Assembly (NCBI GenBank): GCA_963674835.2
Contig: CAXXKC010000003.1
Span: 2,294,001-2,358,000, forward strand
Direction: 5' to 3'
DNA length: 64,000 bases
Origin: G963674835 sp963674835
Lineage (GTDB): Bacteria > Planctomycetota > Planctomycetia > Pirellulales > Thermoguttaceae
Shown piece after piece: positions 35,734-45,156 of this stretch (position 1 is the stretch's first letter; every line of letters begins with the position of its first letter). The notes beneath the pieces were generated by a model. That model saw nothing but the letters and a program-made list of their open reading frames with translations, made no database searches and was not told the DNA's origin. Both the position numbers and the translations under genes were made by a program.

Positions 35734-36169
35734 ACGTTTGCCGGACCTCGGCAATGCGTTCCGCCAATTGGCCGCTACGCAAGGCGGCTTCGAATTCGGC
35801 CACATCGGCGTATAGCGCGTGGCTGAGGAATTTGATCGCCCAATTGTGCTTCATGGGACTGATCGTGATGACGAAGGCCCCGTGCTGATAGGCTTCCCAC
35901 ATTTCGATAGCCGTGCCCATGGACGCCTCGGGCACGAAGGCCAACAAGACGTCTACCTCGCGACACATGCGATTGTGGGCGAGAAAGACGCTCCGGCCGG
36001 TATCGTGATCGTAGCGGATGGAGCTGGTGTGGTTCTCGCGCGGGTCGTAGATTTCCACGTCGGGCAGGTGGGTTTCCAGAAGACGGCGGAGGTGCGGCCG
36101 GTAGTCCTGTTGGTGTACAACGGCCTCGGCGTGGGAACCTTGCATGATACCGGCGAGAAAGATGCGCAT
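35726..36169 (-). CDS. Nucleoside 2-deoxyribosyltransferase-like protein
   Basis: 147 aa. The fold markers are MRIFLAGIMQGS, VEIYDPRENHTS, and the Asp/Glu-containing segment EVDVLLAFVPEASMGTAIEMWEAYQHG, which resembles the catalytic SxGTxxE region of nucleoside deoxyribosyltransferases and related nucleotide-handling enzymes. Whether it transfers deoxyribose is uncertain. Its 3' end overlaps the convergent gene at 35733 by 8 nt. Confidence 0.75.
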   Translation of the reverse strand: MRIFLAGIMQGSHAEAVVHQQDYRPHLRRLLETHLPDVEIYDPRENHTSSIRYDHDTGRSVFLAHNRMCREVDVLLAFVPEASMGTAIEMWEAYQHGAFVITISPMKHNWAIKFLSHALYADVAEFEAALRSGQLAERIAEVRQTST

Positions 36170-36319
36170 ACGAAGCTAGGAGTTCGGGGTTGGAGATCAG
36201 GGTTGATGGCGCGGCAAGACACGGTTGGTTGCCGCCGCTGGCCTGATTGTTAGGATATATTGCTTTGCAGCGATAACAAGGCCCCTTCAGCCGCGGTGGG
36301 TGCGGCAGGCAGGTGTGTA

Positions 36320-37573
36320 GTGCCATCGAGAAGGCCGACCGCTTTGACGACAGCCCGAACCGCGGACCGGTTCGCGCAAGAATCGGATCCGGAGCCCAAT
36401 TTGAAACGGGCGCGAGAGCTGGTTCTAGAAATGCTGCGTATTCCGGGCCGGAGCGGTCAAGAGAGCGCGATGGTCCAGTACGTAACCCAACGGTTGCGGA
36501 CGGCCGGCGCGAATGCGAAGGCCATTCGCACCGATCAGGCCCACGTGCGGAGCCCAATCGGCGGGGAGGTCGGCAACCTGGTGCTGACACTGCCGGGAAC
36601 GCGGCGAGGCCCCCGCCGGCTCTTGATGGCGCATTTGGACACGGTACCCTTGTGCGTCGGAGCGCAGCCGGTCGTGCGGGGTCAGATCGTGAAGTCGGCC
36701 GACTCGCGCACCGCATTGGGCGCCGACGACCGCTCGGGGGCAGCGGTGGTGCTAGCTGCGGCGCTGGAGATTCTCGAGCGCAGGCTGCCACACCCGCCTC
36801 TGACGTTCTTGTGGACGGTCCAAGAAGAGGTTGGCCTATACGGGGCGCGATTCCTCAAGATCGGACTGCTTGGGAAGCCGAGGCTGGGCTTCAATTTCGA
36901 CGGTGGCTCGCACGAGAAGGTAACGATCGGCGCGACCGGCGGATATCGCATGGATGTGGATATTGCGGGCCGAGCCAGCCATGCGGGCAACTCGCCGGAG
37001 AAGGGCGTCAGCGCGATCGCAATCGCGGCGTTGGCCATCGCTCGGCTGCATGAGGAAGGGTGGCATGGCCAGATCACCAAGCAAGGCCGGACGGGCACCA
37101 GCAACGTGGGAGTCATTCACGGCGGGGAAGCGACGAACGTGGTGACACCGCATGTGCACGTTCGGGCGGAGGCTCGGAGCCACGATCCGGCATTTCGGAA
37201 GCGGATCGTCGGTGCGATCGAGAAGGCGCTTCGGGGCGCGGCTCGACGAGTGCGTAGCAGCGAGGGAGCGACGGGGCACGTTGAGATTCGCGGACGGTTG
37301 GATTACGAGTCGTTCCGTTTGCCGGACGGGGAGCCGAGCGTCGTGGCTGCGGAGGCGGCCGTTCGTGCGGTGGGCGGTCACCCGATCCGGGCGATTTCCA
37401 ACGGTGGACTGGACGCCAACTGGATGACGGCTAGGGGCATTCCGACGGTCTCGCTCGGCTGTGGGCAACAGGCCGCGCACACGACTGAGGAACGTCTGGA
37501 CCTGGCCGTTTTTGGGCAGGCGTGCCGCGTTGCCCTTCGCCTGGCATGCAGAGAAACCGGTGCCGGCGGGTGA
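36320..37573 (+). CDS. M20-family metallopeptidase (PepT-like)
   Basis: About 417 aa. Metal-binding motifs of the M20 family are present: LLMAHLDTVPL (His and Asp), LGADDRSGAAVVL (bridging Asp), VQEEVGLYGARFL (catalytic Glu and metal Glu) and the C-terminal GCGQQAAHTTEE (His). The dimerisation lid lies between, with GRASHAGNSPEKG. This should be a cytoplasmic di-zinc aminopeptidase or deacylase of the tripeptidase-T type. The start is unsure: GTG 36320 is chosen, with TTG 36344 (GAGAAGG upstream) and TTG 36260 as alternatives. Confidence 0.87.
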   Translation: MPSRRPTALTTARTADRFAQESDPEPNLKRARELVLEMLRIPGRSGQESAMVQYVTQRLRTAGANAKAIRTDQAHVRSPIGGEVGNLVLTLPGTRRGPRRLLMAHLDTVPLCVGAQPVVRGQIVKSADSRTALGADDRSGAAVVLAAALEILERRLPHPPLTFLWTVQEEVGLYGARFLKIGLLGKPRLGFNFDGGSHEKVTIGATGGYRMDVDIAGRASHAGNSPEKGVSAIAIAALAIARLHEEGWHGQITKQGRTGTSNVGVIHGGEATNVVTPHVHVRAEARSHDPAFRKRIVGAIEKALRGAARRVRSSEGATGHVEIRGRLDYESFRLPDGEPSVVAAEAAVRAVGGHPIRAISNGGLDANWMTARGIPTVSLGCGQQAAHTTEERLDLAVFGQACRVALRLACRETGAGG

Positions 37574-37678
37574 GGGCCGTTCCGCACCGTCGAGCGGGCG
37601 TACTGGCAATTTGGCCGACGATTAGGTATCATGGGGCTAATTGGGCCGTGCCGTCGTCCGTGTCATGTCTACCCGGCT

Positions 37679-37707
37679 TTCGCGCGCGGCACATCGGGGG
37701 CCTTATA
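37679..37707 (+). promoter_or_regulatory. Predicted promoter with consensus -10
   Basis: TATAAT at 37702-37707 with a weak TTCGCG at -35 (37679-37684), 17-nt spacing, only about 20 nt ahead of the ATG at 37727. This is a consensus match only. Confidence 0.4.
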
Positions 37708-37726
37708 ATCTATCCGAGGGGGAGCC

Positions 37727-38035
37727 ATGGCTCGTAAAATACTGAACCGTAAGGAGTTACGTGACGCGAGCACGGCGGCCGAGCAAATAGAGAGTCTGGA
37801 GAAGTCTGCGAAGAAAGCCCCCGCGAAGAAGCCGGTCAAACGCAAGAGCCGCGCCAAGGCGAGCAAGGAAGTACGCTTGAAGGCGTTCTGGGGCGTATTC
37901 AGCCAATCGCTCAACCCAGTCGTGTTGTTCGAGTACAGCCAGCGCGATCAAGCCGACAAGAAGGCGGAAGAGTTGAGTGAATCGCGGAAGAGCCCCCACT
38001 TCGTCCAACTGGTCAAGAAGGTAATCGAAGAGTAG
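37727..38035 (+). CDS. Small basic protein of unknown function
   Basis: 102 aa. A Lys/Ala/Pro-rich N-terminal stretch (KKAPAKKPVKRKSRAKASKE) resembles histone-H1-like tails. A compact C-terminal part follows (LKAFWGVFSQSLNPVVLFEY, then KKAEELSESRKSPHFVQLVKK). GAGGGGGAG precedes ATG 37727. The tail could bind nucleic acid or ribosomes; that is inference. No signal peptide. Confidence 0.78.
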   Translation: MARKILNRKELRDASTAAEQIESLEKSAKKAPAKKPVKRKSRAKASKEVRLKAFWGVFSQSLNPVVLFEYSQRDQADKKAEELSESRKSPHFVQLVKKVIEE

Positions 38036-38200
38036 GGCAGCGCGTATCCGGTTCGGGGGCCGAGGTTCCGCGCCGCGAGGCGGCTGAGTTGGCGACCGAG
38101 GCTACCCGTGCACAACGTCGTTTTGCTTGACGGAAGGGATGAGGCCAGATTAGCTTAAGCTGCTACCGACGCATTAGCACACCCTCCGCTGGAATCGGCC

Positions 38201-39778
38201 ATGATAAACTTCGAAGAAGGCCAGACGGTTGGGATCGACTTGGGCACAACGTTCTCTTCCATCGCGCAGGTGGGCGAGGACGGCACACCCGTGGCAATTC
38301 CCAACGAGGATGACGAGATTGAAACAGCCAGCGTGATCTTGTTGGCTGAGAGCGGGCGTGTGATTGTGGGTCCCAACCGGATGCGGGCTGCGGTGGAGGA
38401 TCCCAAGAACGTCGTCGACCGCATCAAGCGGCACATGGGCGACATTCAGTTCAAACGGGAATTCGACGGCCGGCCGATCACGCCGGAGTTTATCTCGGCC
38501 CTGATCCTGAAGAAGCTCCGCCAGGACGCCGAGAAGCATGTCGGCAAGATTTCGAACGCCGTGATCACGGTGCCGTACTACTTCAATGACGCTCGCCGCA
38601 AGGCTACGCAGGACGCGGGGCGGATTGCGGGGTTGAATGTCATTGACATCATCAACGAGCCCACCGCCGCGATGCTCACCTACGCCTGGCTACAAGGCGA
38701 ACTCGGTACAGCAAGTCAGGGAGGCGAGCAGACGCGACGGGCGATGGTCTACGATCTGGGCGGAGGCACGTTTGACGTGACGGTGGTCCAGTACACGCCC
38801 ACGCATTTCCGTGTGCTGGCGACCGACGGGGACGTGCAGTTGGGTGGCGTGGATTGGAACGACCGTTTGGTCGATCACGTGGCAGAGGAGTTCAAGGCCC
38901 GACACGGCGTCGACCCGCACGAATCGGAGAGCGTCATCCAGATCCTCCGCAACGACTGCGATCTGGCCAAGATGGAGCTGTCGGAGAAACAGGAGACTAC
39001 GATCACTTGCCGCCATGCCGGCAAGAGCATTTCGGTCAAAGTGACGCGCGACCAGTTCGAGACGATGACCGCCGAGCTGCTACAACGGACCGTCGACACG
39101 ACGGAGCTCGTATTGGAGCAGGCGGGCATGAAGCCAACCGACCTGGACGCCGTGGTGCTTGTCGGCGGGTCGGTATTCATGCCGAAGGTGCCCATGGTTA
39201 TCAAAGAGGTGACCGGGCACGAACCGTATCGTGGTATCTCTCCATACACGGCAGTCGCGCAAGGGGCGGCCATCCATGCCGCCATTCTGGAAGCGAAGCA
39301 TCGCAGCGACAGCGCGATGGCGGAAAAGGTCCGCAAGATGCTGGGGATCATCCGGCAAGAGAACGTCAATTCGCACGGGCTGGGCGTCGTTGCCATCAGC
39401 CCCAAGACGGGCAAGGCCATCAACCATGTGATGATCCCTCGCAATACGCGGCTGCCGGTGCAGGTATCGCAGATGTTCAAGACGGCACGGCCGAACCAGC
39501 ACCGTGTGAGCGTGCAGGTTATGGAGGGAGACGCGCCCGACCCGCGTGCGTGCTCGCTGCTGGGCAAGTGCCGCGTTACCGATCTTCCGCCCGAGTTGCC
39601 GAAGGGCTCGCCCGTGGAAGTGACCTATGCCTTTGACACGGCCGGCCGGATCGCCGTGACGGCGCGCGATCGGGTTGGCGGCAAAGAGGCTTCGATCTCG
39701 CTGCAGCGGCGGGGTGGTCTCAGTGAGCCGGAAGTGGACGCTTTTTCCCGTCTGGCAGCCGAATACAAGGTGGAATAG
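38201..39778 (+). CDS. Lidless Hsp70 (DnaK-like) chaperone
   Basis: 525 aa, about 110 shorter than DnaK. The complete ATPase domain shows VGIDLGTTFSS, NEPTAAMLTYA, MVYDLGGGTFDVTVV and VLVGGSVFMPKV. A substrate-binding beta domain follows (PRNTRLPVQVSQMF, then AGRIAVTARDRVGG). The protein ends at AAEYKVE, so the helical lid and the disordered tail are missing. The C-terminal sequence looks complete rather than broken. It is followed 2 nt later by a J-like membrane protein, which is the obvious partner. Hsp110/HscA-like divergence is possible. Confidence 0.92.
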   Translation: MINFEEGQTVGIDLGTTFSSIAQVGEDGTPVAIPNEDDEIETASVILLAESGRVIVGPNRMRAAVEDPKNVVDRIKRHMGDIQFKREFDGRPITPEFISALILKKLRQDAEKHVGKISNAVITVPYYFNDARRKATQDAGRIAGLNVIDIINEPTAAMLTYAWLQGELGTASQGGEQTRRAMVYDLGGGTFDVTVVQYTPTHFRVLATDGDVQLGGVDWNDRLVDHVAEEFKARHGVDPHESESVIQILRNDCDLAKMELSEKQETTITCRHAGKSISVKVTRDQFETMTAELLQRTVDTTELVLEQAGMKPTDLDAVVLVGGSVFMPKVPMVIKEVTGHEPYRGISPYTAVAQGAAIHAAILEAKHRSDSAMAEKVRKMLGIIRQENVNSHGLGVVAISPKTGKAINHVMIPRNTRLPVQVSQMFKTARPNQHRVSVQVMEGDAPDPRACSLLGKCRVTDLPPELPKGSPVEVTYAFDTAGRIAVTARDRVGGKEASISLQRRGGLSEPEVDAFSRLAAEYKVE

Positions 39779-39780
39779 TC

Positions 39781-40821
39781 ATGTCGGCACCGCTTGACAT
39801 CTACCGGGATTGGTTGGGAATCGAGGCCATCAACAGGCCGCTGAACTACTACCAGCTTCTGCGGCTGCCGGCGTTCGAAGACGATACGGAGAAGATCCGC
39901 GACCGCTACCGGAAGATGAACTCGCACGTGCGCAAGTTCGGAACCGGGGACTACGCGACGGAGTCGCAGGAACTGCTCAACGAGCTGGCCAAGGCGATGC
40001 TTTGCCTGACCGATCTGCAGCGGAAGCGAGATTACGACGCGTCTCTGGGCCGAAAGGATGCCGGTCCCGGAGGCCGGCGCACACTAGAGGAGATTCTTCT
40101 GGCGACCAAGGCGGTCAGTCCGGATCAGCTTGCCAAGGCGCGGGGCTTCGCCGATGCGGTCGGCCTGGAGATTCGCGACGCTCTGGCCCAGCAGAAGATG
40201 GTCGCGCCGGAGGTCGTCGCCCAGGCTTACGCCGAATCGGAGGGACTACCCTATCTGGAGTTGAGCGATATTGTCGTCAGCGGAGAGTTGATTCCACAGG
40301 TTCCAGCGACTTTGGCCCGGCAGCATTCGTGTATCCCGGTATTGATCGACGGCAGCCATCTGCTGATGGCATCGCCGAATCCGTTGAATCCCGATGTGGA
40401 AGAGGAATTGCGTCTGCGCTTCGACATGCCCGTACGTACGGTGCTCTGTACGCCGGCGAGCATCAATGCGGCGATCGCCCAATACTACGGTCGCGGAGCG
40501 GCGGCTGCCACGCCGGCCCCGGCCGCCCAATCTGCCGTTGCCGCAGCCGCTGCGGCGGCGGTACAGGCGCAGGCGGCCAGTGCGCCGCCCCCAGCGGCCA
40601 AGCCCACGACTGCGGATCCCGTTTCCGTCCAGGAACATCGCAAGCGCAGCATCATGGTGGGGGTGACTGGATTCGCGCTCACGACGTTTCTGTACATGGG
40701 CTACCAAGTGTTCTTCACCGACGGCGTCGTTTTCAATCTGGCCACGTTCGTCAAGCTGTTCGGGCTGGCCGGCGCGGTGGGCATCGTGGCGTACATCGTG
40801 GCGACTGTGGCGAAGGTGTGA
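39781..40821 (+). CDS. J-like/MshEN-domain membrane protein, putative partner of the adjacent Hsp70
   Basis: 346 aa. Residues about 20-90 follow the J-domain pattern (NYYQLLRLP, IRDRYRKMNSHVRKFG, LTDLQRKRDYDASLG), but the HPD loop reads HVR, so canonical Hsp70 ATPase stimulation is doubtful. Residues about 98-240 match the MshEN/GspE N-terminal domain (LEEILLATKAVSPDQLAKA, then LMASPNPLNPDVEEELRLRF). An Ala/Pro linker and two C-terminal transmembrane helices follow. It begins 2 nt after the Hsp70 stop, so they are co-translated. The full combination is not one I recognise as a named family. Confidence 0.85.
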   Translation: MSAPLDIYRDWLGIEAINRPLNYYQLLRLPAFEDDTEKIRDRYRKMNSHVRKFGTGDYATESQELLNELAKAMLCLTDLQRKRDYDASLGRKDAGPGGRRTLEEILLATKAVSPDQLAKARGFADAVGLEIRDALAQQKMVAPEVVAQAYAESEGLPYLELSDIVVSGELIPQVPATLARQHSCIPVLIDGSHLLMASPNPLNPDVEEELRLRFDMPVRTVLCTPASINAAIAQYYGRGAAAATPAPAAQSAVAAAAAAAVQAQAASAPPPAAKPTTADPVSVQEHRKRSIMVGVTGFALTTFLYMGYQVFFTDGVVFNLATFVKLFGLAGAVGIVAYIVATVAKV

Positions 40822-40844
40822 TGAGAAATGGGCCGCTGCCCTTC

Positions 40845-41171
40845 TCACTCCGGTCGAATCACTTCGGCATCGATCCACTGCAGGTAGTTCTGGTTGGCGG
40901 CCAGGATGGGCAGGGCGACGATCTCGGGAGCCTTGTATGGATGAAGCTTGCAGATTGTCGCTTCGATCAGTTCAAACAGGTCTCGTCGCGTCTTGACGAG
41001 GCACTGCCATTCCTGATCGGTCTTGATGCTTCCCTGCCAATGGTAGGTGCTAATGATCGGACCGGACAATTGCACGCAAGCCGCCAAACGCTCGTTGACC
41101 AGGGCGCGGGCGATCGTCTCGGCATCGTCCCGAGTGCCGGCAGTCGTGATTATTTGAATATGCTCGCTCAT
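40845..41171 (-). CDS. cutA: CutA1 divalent-ion tolerance protein
   Basis: 108 aa, the normal length of this trimeric PII-like protein. Signature segments are ITTAGTRDDAETIARALVNE, AACVQLSGPIISTYHWQG and the C-terminal HPYKAPEIVALPI. It is linked to copper tolerance in E. coli; its general biochemical role is unsettled. AAGGAG lies 8 nt before ATG 41171. It converges on the J-like gene. Confidence 0.95.
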   Translation of the reverse strand: MSEHIQIITTAGTRDDAETIARALVNERLAACVQLSGPIISTYHWQGSIKTDQEWQCLVKTRRDLFELIEATICKLHPYKAPEIVALPILAANQNYLQWIDAEVIRPE

Positions 41172-41305
41172 CGCAGAAGCTCCTTGTTCGGAATAGTTGC
41201 ATCACATTGCGAGTGAGACGGCCTTCGCCCGCCCGCTCGGGAAGACGCACCAACTCATCGACAAACGACGACCGGTTCGGGAACGTGGGTGGTTCCGCAG
41301 TTGCA

Positions 41306-42676
41306 TCATTTCGCTCGGATGTCGTAGGCGTACAGCCAGTCGCCGTGGCGAAGGTAGAGCCGCCCGCCGCAGACAACCGGATGGGCCCAGGTGGGGCCCT
41401 TGCCGTCGCGCGGGAGCTGGAACTGGCTGACGACCGTGTGGTTCTTCGGCGTCGCCGGAACCAGCCCCACCTTGCCGTTTTCGCTCATCGTGTAGAGCAT
41501 GCCATCGGCAAAGGTGACTGAACCCTTGCCGACGCCCCGCTCAGCGTACAACATCTTGCCAGTTTTCCAATCCAGGCAGATCCACTTGCCGTTGTTGGAA
41601 CTGTGGGCAGCCCCATAGATGTAGCCATCTACGAGGATCACGCCGCCGTGATGGTTGTCCAAGTCTTTCGACGACCAAACCTGCTCGACGTCGGCCTTGG
41701 TGCCGTTGACCTTGATTCTCAGCAACTCGGAACCGCTGCGATATCCGGTCGAAATGAAGACCGATCCATCGTAGTACAGCGGCATCGTTGCATTCACTTC
41801 GTACTGGGTTACGTGCTCGTGCCGCCAAAGCAACTGGCCGGTGTCGGCATTGACGCCGATCAGGGCCTTGGCGTTGAGTGTCATGAGAATCCGCAAGCCT
41901 TGGCATTGGACGAGGATCGGCGAGGCGTAGCTGGCTGGATCGCCGGTCGATTTGGCCGTCCAAACGGTCTTTCCCGTCATCTTGTCCAGGGCCACCATAC
42001 TCACCTTCGGCCCGCCGGGGCAGCAGATCAGTCGATCGCCATCGATCAAGAGCGATTCGGCCAGCGCCCACTTGATGTTCTTGGCGCCAAACTCATCAAG
42101 AATGTTGAGGCTCCAGAGTCTCTCATGGTTCTTGGTGTTCAGGCAAACGACGTTACCCAACGGGCTCTCGTGGTAGACACGATCGCCGTCGATCGTAGGA
42201 GTGCCGCGCGTTCCTTCGTACTGTTCAGTCCAGGCGGGTCCGTTTTCGGCCTGCCAGCGGATCTTGCCGCCCAGGTCCATGGCCGTAATCACCGTTTTGC
42301 CCTCAATGTTGCCATCGGTGAAGATCAGCCCATCGCCGATGGTCACACTGGCGAAGCCTTCTCCAATCCCGCTGGTCTTCCACACCAAGGGCGGTCCATC
42401 GTCGGGCCACTTCTTGAGCAGCCCGGTGTCGGGCGACATGTTGCGACCGTCGGCGCCGTGAAATCGTGGCCAAGAGCCTGCCGCTATCGCCGCATCGGGC
42501 GCCGTGGATCCCGTGGGTTCCACCTGCGGCGGTGCCTGCTCTTGTGCGGCCGGAGGATGCGACGGTGGCGTGCTGGGTCGATCGTGATCGGACTGGGCCG
42601 AGCACCCGACGACATTTGTCAGCCCAAGTATCAGCGCGACCATCATCCGCGCCATTGCCGCATTCCAACGCACCAT
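41306..42676 (-). CDS. Lipoprotein with PQQ-type beta-propeller (BamB-like)
   Basis: 456 aa. The lipobox NVVGCSAQ makes the Cys at about residue 25 a likely lipidation site. A Pro-rich spacer and a WD/PQQ propeller follow, with blades such as MDLGGKIRWQAENG, LDKMTGKTVWTAKS, VNADTGQLLWRHEH and LDWKTGKMLYAERG. ATG 42676 is preceded by GGGAGG at 7 nt. It lies 84 nt downstream of the sugar-isomerase-like gene on the same strand and shares its likely control region. It is similar in kind to the propeller at 12392. Confidence 0.9.
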   Translation of the reverse strand: MVRWNAAMARMMVALILGLTNVVGCSAQSDHDRPSTPPSHPPAAQEQAPPQVEPTGSTAPDAAIAAGSWPRFHGADGRNMSPDTGLLKKWPDDGPPLVWKTSGIGEGFASVTIGDGLIFTDGNIEGKTVITAMDLGGKIRWQAENGPAWTEQYEGTRGTPTIDGDRVYHESPLGNVVCLNTKNHERLWSLNILDEFGAKNIKWALAESLLIDGDRLICCPGGPKVSMVALDKMTGKTVWTAKSTGDPASYASPILVQCQGLRILMTLNAKALIGVNADTGQLLWRHEHVTQYEVNATMPLYYDGSVFISTGYRSGSELLRIKVNGTKADVEQVWSSKDLDNHHGGVILVDGYIYGAAHSSNNGKWICLDWKTGKMLYAERGVGKGSVTFADGMLYTMSENGKVGLVPATPKNHTVVSQFQLPRDGKGPTWAHPVVCGGRLYLRHGDWLYAYDIRAK

Positions 42677-42760
42677 GGCGGAGCCTCCCATGCGAGTCGC
42701 TATACCGAACTGCCCAAGAGGCAGCAACCATTGCCGCCGCTCGCGACATATCTACCGATC

Positions 42761-43615
42761 TCAAATTGTCGCCAAAACGCCGCGGACGTAACCGACCGAT
42801 TCCGCCAACCCGGGGAGCGGGGCTTTGGGGTCCTTTTCGTACTCGAAGGACACTACGTAAGGATACTTGATTTTGACCAGTGCGCGGAGGAACGCCGGAA
42901 TATCGATCACGCCGCGACCAATTTCCACCGTACGCCCCTCCGGAGCGGCTGCCGAGACGTCCTTGACGTGGACGTCGAGCAATCGATCGGCAAATCGCTC
43001 GGCATCGCGGACGGGATCCGCCCCGATTCGTACGGTATGGCCGATGTCCATGCACAACCCCACCCGCTTGTCGAGATTCTTGATCTTCTCGTAGGCGTCT
43101 TCCGGCCTGGGATAGACTTTGTCGCCGGGGCCGTGATTGTGAATGGCTACGGCGATGTCGTACTGTTTCACCTTCTGATCGACCAGCGGTAGCACTTCGG
43201 GGGCGGGCGATGCGACGATGGTCGTCATGCCGGCCTTCTTGGCATAATCGAAGGCCTGATTGACGTCGGCTTCGTTCTTCATGCCAATTACACCGCCACC
43301 GTAGAGCTTCAGACCGGACTCCTTGACTTGAGCGGCGGCCTTGGCAATCTGTTCCGGCGAGGCATCGAGGGGCAAATGGAACGACTTCAGGCAGATCCAC
43401 TCCAGGCCAACCTGATTGGTCATGGCCAGCGTCTGGTCCAGCGGGAAGTTGCGGAGGGAGTAGGAGGCCAAACCGAGCTTCAGCGGCAACTGCTTGCGAG
43501 TTGTGGGCGAACTGCCTGCCTCTGACCACCTCGCAGGGACGCCGGCCACCGTCAAGGCCGCAGCCCCAAGTCCTGTCAACTGAAAAAACCGTCGCCGGGT
43601 GTGTTGAGTGTTCAT
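42761..43615 (-). CDS. Tat-exported xylose-isomerase-like TIM-barrel protein
   Basis: 284 aa. A twin-arginine signal (RRRFFQLTGLGAAALTVAGVPA, cut at AAAL) precedes an AP-endonuclease-2/sugar-isomerase TIM barrel: LPLKLGLASYSLRNF, then VAIHNHGPGDKVYP, then VGLCMDIGHTVRIGADP, then LLDVHVKDVS, then YVVSFEYEKDP. Metal-binding His/Asp/Glu positions are preserved. In planctomycetes such exported proteins accompany Gfo/Idh/MocA enzymes in sugar conversion. It is divergent from the LacI regulator with a 458-nt shared control region. Confidence 0.9.
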   Translation of the reverse strand: MNTQHTRRRFFQLTGLGAAALTVAGVPARWSEAGSSPTTRKQLPLKLGLASYSLRNFPLDQTLAMTNQVGLEWICLKSFHLPLDASPEQIAKAAAQVKESGLKLYGGGVIGMKNEADVNQAFDYAKKAGMTTIVASPAPEVLPLVDQKVKQYDIAVAIHNHGPGDKVYPRPEDAYEKIKNLDKRVGLCMDIGHTVRIGADPVRDAERFADRLLDVHVKDVSAAAPEGRTVEIGRGVIDIPAFLRALVKIKYPYVVSFEYEKDPKAPLPGLAESVGYVRGVLATI

Positions 43616-44073
43616 TGGCGTATCACCGGGGTGAAAGAAGTGTCTGGGGTAGCTCTGAGGACAGGTTTCGTTCGGTTGCCCACCCGATCGATGGGAGCCC
43701 TGGCACGACCTTGAGCTTACGGCCGGCACGCTGGCGTGTCAAACGTCTGGTGCATGGTCCGGCGCACAGTCCCTAGCGTCCGCGCAGGAACAGAACATAG
43801 AGGCAACGTGAATTCGTGAGCTTTCATAGTCTGTTAGGCGCGGGGAATCGCTGTCGAGCGCCGGCCCGCAGCGCCCAGTTGTGGGGAACCCACGACACTC
43901 CCTGGCCCACTGGATGTGGCGTGAACCAAGTCTTTACGTTTCACGAGAATGGCTCGCCGGCAGATGCCCACTGAGAGCTTTGTGCAACTTTGCATTGATA
44001 TTCCGCGAAATTCCCATGGCTTGCGCGCCATTATTTCTTGCTATTTGCACGAGCGACACGTAAACTCGAGCCC
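43616..44073. other. Divergent control region of the LacI/isomerase locus
   Basis: 458 nt between the leftward isomerase and the rightward lacI-family gene, presumably holding the operators of the regulator. An imperfect palindrome TGGCTTGCGCGCCA at 44017-44030 contains a TTGCGCG-like core similar to LacI-family half-sites and lies about 45 nt before the regulator ATG. I regard the site call as weak. No gene here. Confidence 0.35.
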
Positions 44074-45156
44074 ATGAGAGTCACACTTCACGACATCGCC
44101 CAGGCCGCCAACACGTCGGTCAGTACGGTCAGTCGCGTCCTGAACGGCCACCCGGCCATCAGCGCCGAGAATGCGGCCAGGATCCGTCAGGCCGCCAAGG
44201 ACTTGGAGTACCGCCGTCGGCAGTCCCATGGGCGTCCGGGGCCGGGCCAGGTTCTGGCAAAGAAGAAGATCGCGTTGATGTCGTTGGGCATGGATCGCTC
44301 GCTTGTGGCGATTCCCGTGGTCACCGCCGCACTTCACGGTGCGGAGGCCGCCCTCTCTGCGGCCGGCGCCAGCGTGCTGCTGGCGCACGTGCCCGAGTTG
44401 GACAGGGTGCCGCCGAGTCTGGAAGGAGCCGACCTGGACGGCGCGATTCTGTTCGGCCCGATGCAGGGAGACGACGTTGCGAAGGCTCACGGCAAGGTCC
44501 TTGACCGGTTGCGGCGTTTGCCATCGGTGTGGGTCTTGGGGCGACCGACTGGGTGCTGGGGAGACTCTGTGGGCTCGAGCGATTCGGCTACCGGTGCGAT
44601 GGCTGCCGAGTACCTGGCGGCGCGGGGGCACCGGCATCTGGCGTTCGTGAACCCCAAGCCGAACCACCTGCTGTTTTCGCGCCGGGAAGACGGTTTTGTG
44701 GCAGCGGCACGGCGGCATGGCGCGGAGGTCCGTCATTTCTCTAATTCACCGCCGGAAGGTTGGACGTTGCCGCTGCAAGCTCCCGATCGGACGGAGGTCG
44801 TGCAACGGCTCGTCGACAACCTGCTGGCAACCGAACCGCGACCGACCGCCATCTTCGCGGCGGCCGACAGCGTGGCGGCGCTGGTCTATCGCGCCTTGGC
44901 CATTCGGGAACTACAACCCGGTCGGGACATCAGCATCATTTCGGCCAACAACGATTACGCCCTGATTGCCGCTCTACATCCCCACCTGACCACGTTCGAT
45001 ATCCATGCAGAGAAACTGGGGCATTTGGCCGTGCGGCAATTGGCACTTCGCATGGCCGATCCGGAACCACAGCCGTGCGTCGAGGTGACGATTGAAGCCA
45101 CGCTGGTCGACGGCGAATCGGTCGAGACACTATCTTCGGAGGAGACCTGTTCATGA
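44074..45156 (+). CDS. LacI-family transcriptional regulator
   Basis: 360 aa. The N-terminal helix-turn-helix and hinge are MRVTLHDIAQAANTSVSTVS followed by RVLNGHPAIS and AARIRQAAKDLEYRRR. A periplasmic-binding-type sensor domain follows (KKIALMSLGMDRS, then ATGAMAAEYLAARGHRHLAF, then AIFAAADSVAALVYRALAIR). It should bind a sugar and control the adjacent genes. Its stop overlaps the ATG of the exported oxidoreductase by 4 nt (ATGA), so it is co-translated with a gene it probably regulates. Confidence 0.94.
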   Translation: MRVTLHDIAQAANTSVSTVSRVLNGHPAISAENAARIRQAAKDLEYRRRQSHGRPGPGQVLAKKKIALMSLGMDRSLVAIPVVTAALHGAEAALSAAGASVLLAHVPELDRVPPSLEGADLDGAILFGPMQGDDVAKAHGKVLDRLRRLPSVWVLGRPTGCWGDSVGSSDSATGAMAAEYLAARGHRHLAFVNPKPNHLLFSRREDGFVAAARRHGAEVRHFSNSPPEGWTLPLQAPDRTEVVQRLVDNLLATEPRPTAIFAAADSVAALVYRALAIRELQPGRDISIISANNDYALIAALHPHLTTFDIHAEKLGHLAVRQLALRMADPEPQPCVEVTIEATLVDGESVETLSSEETCS

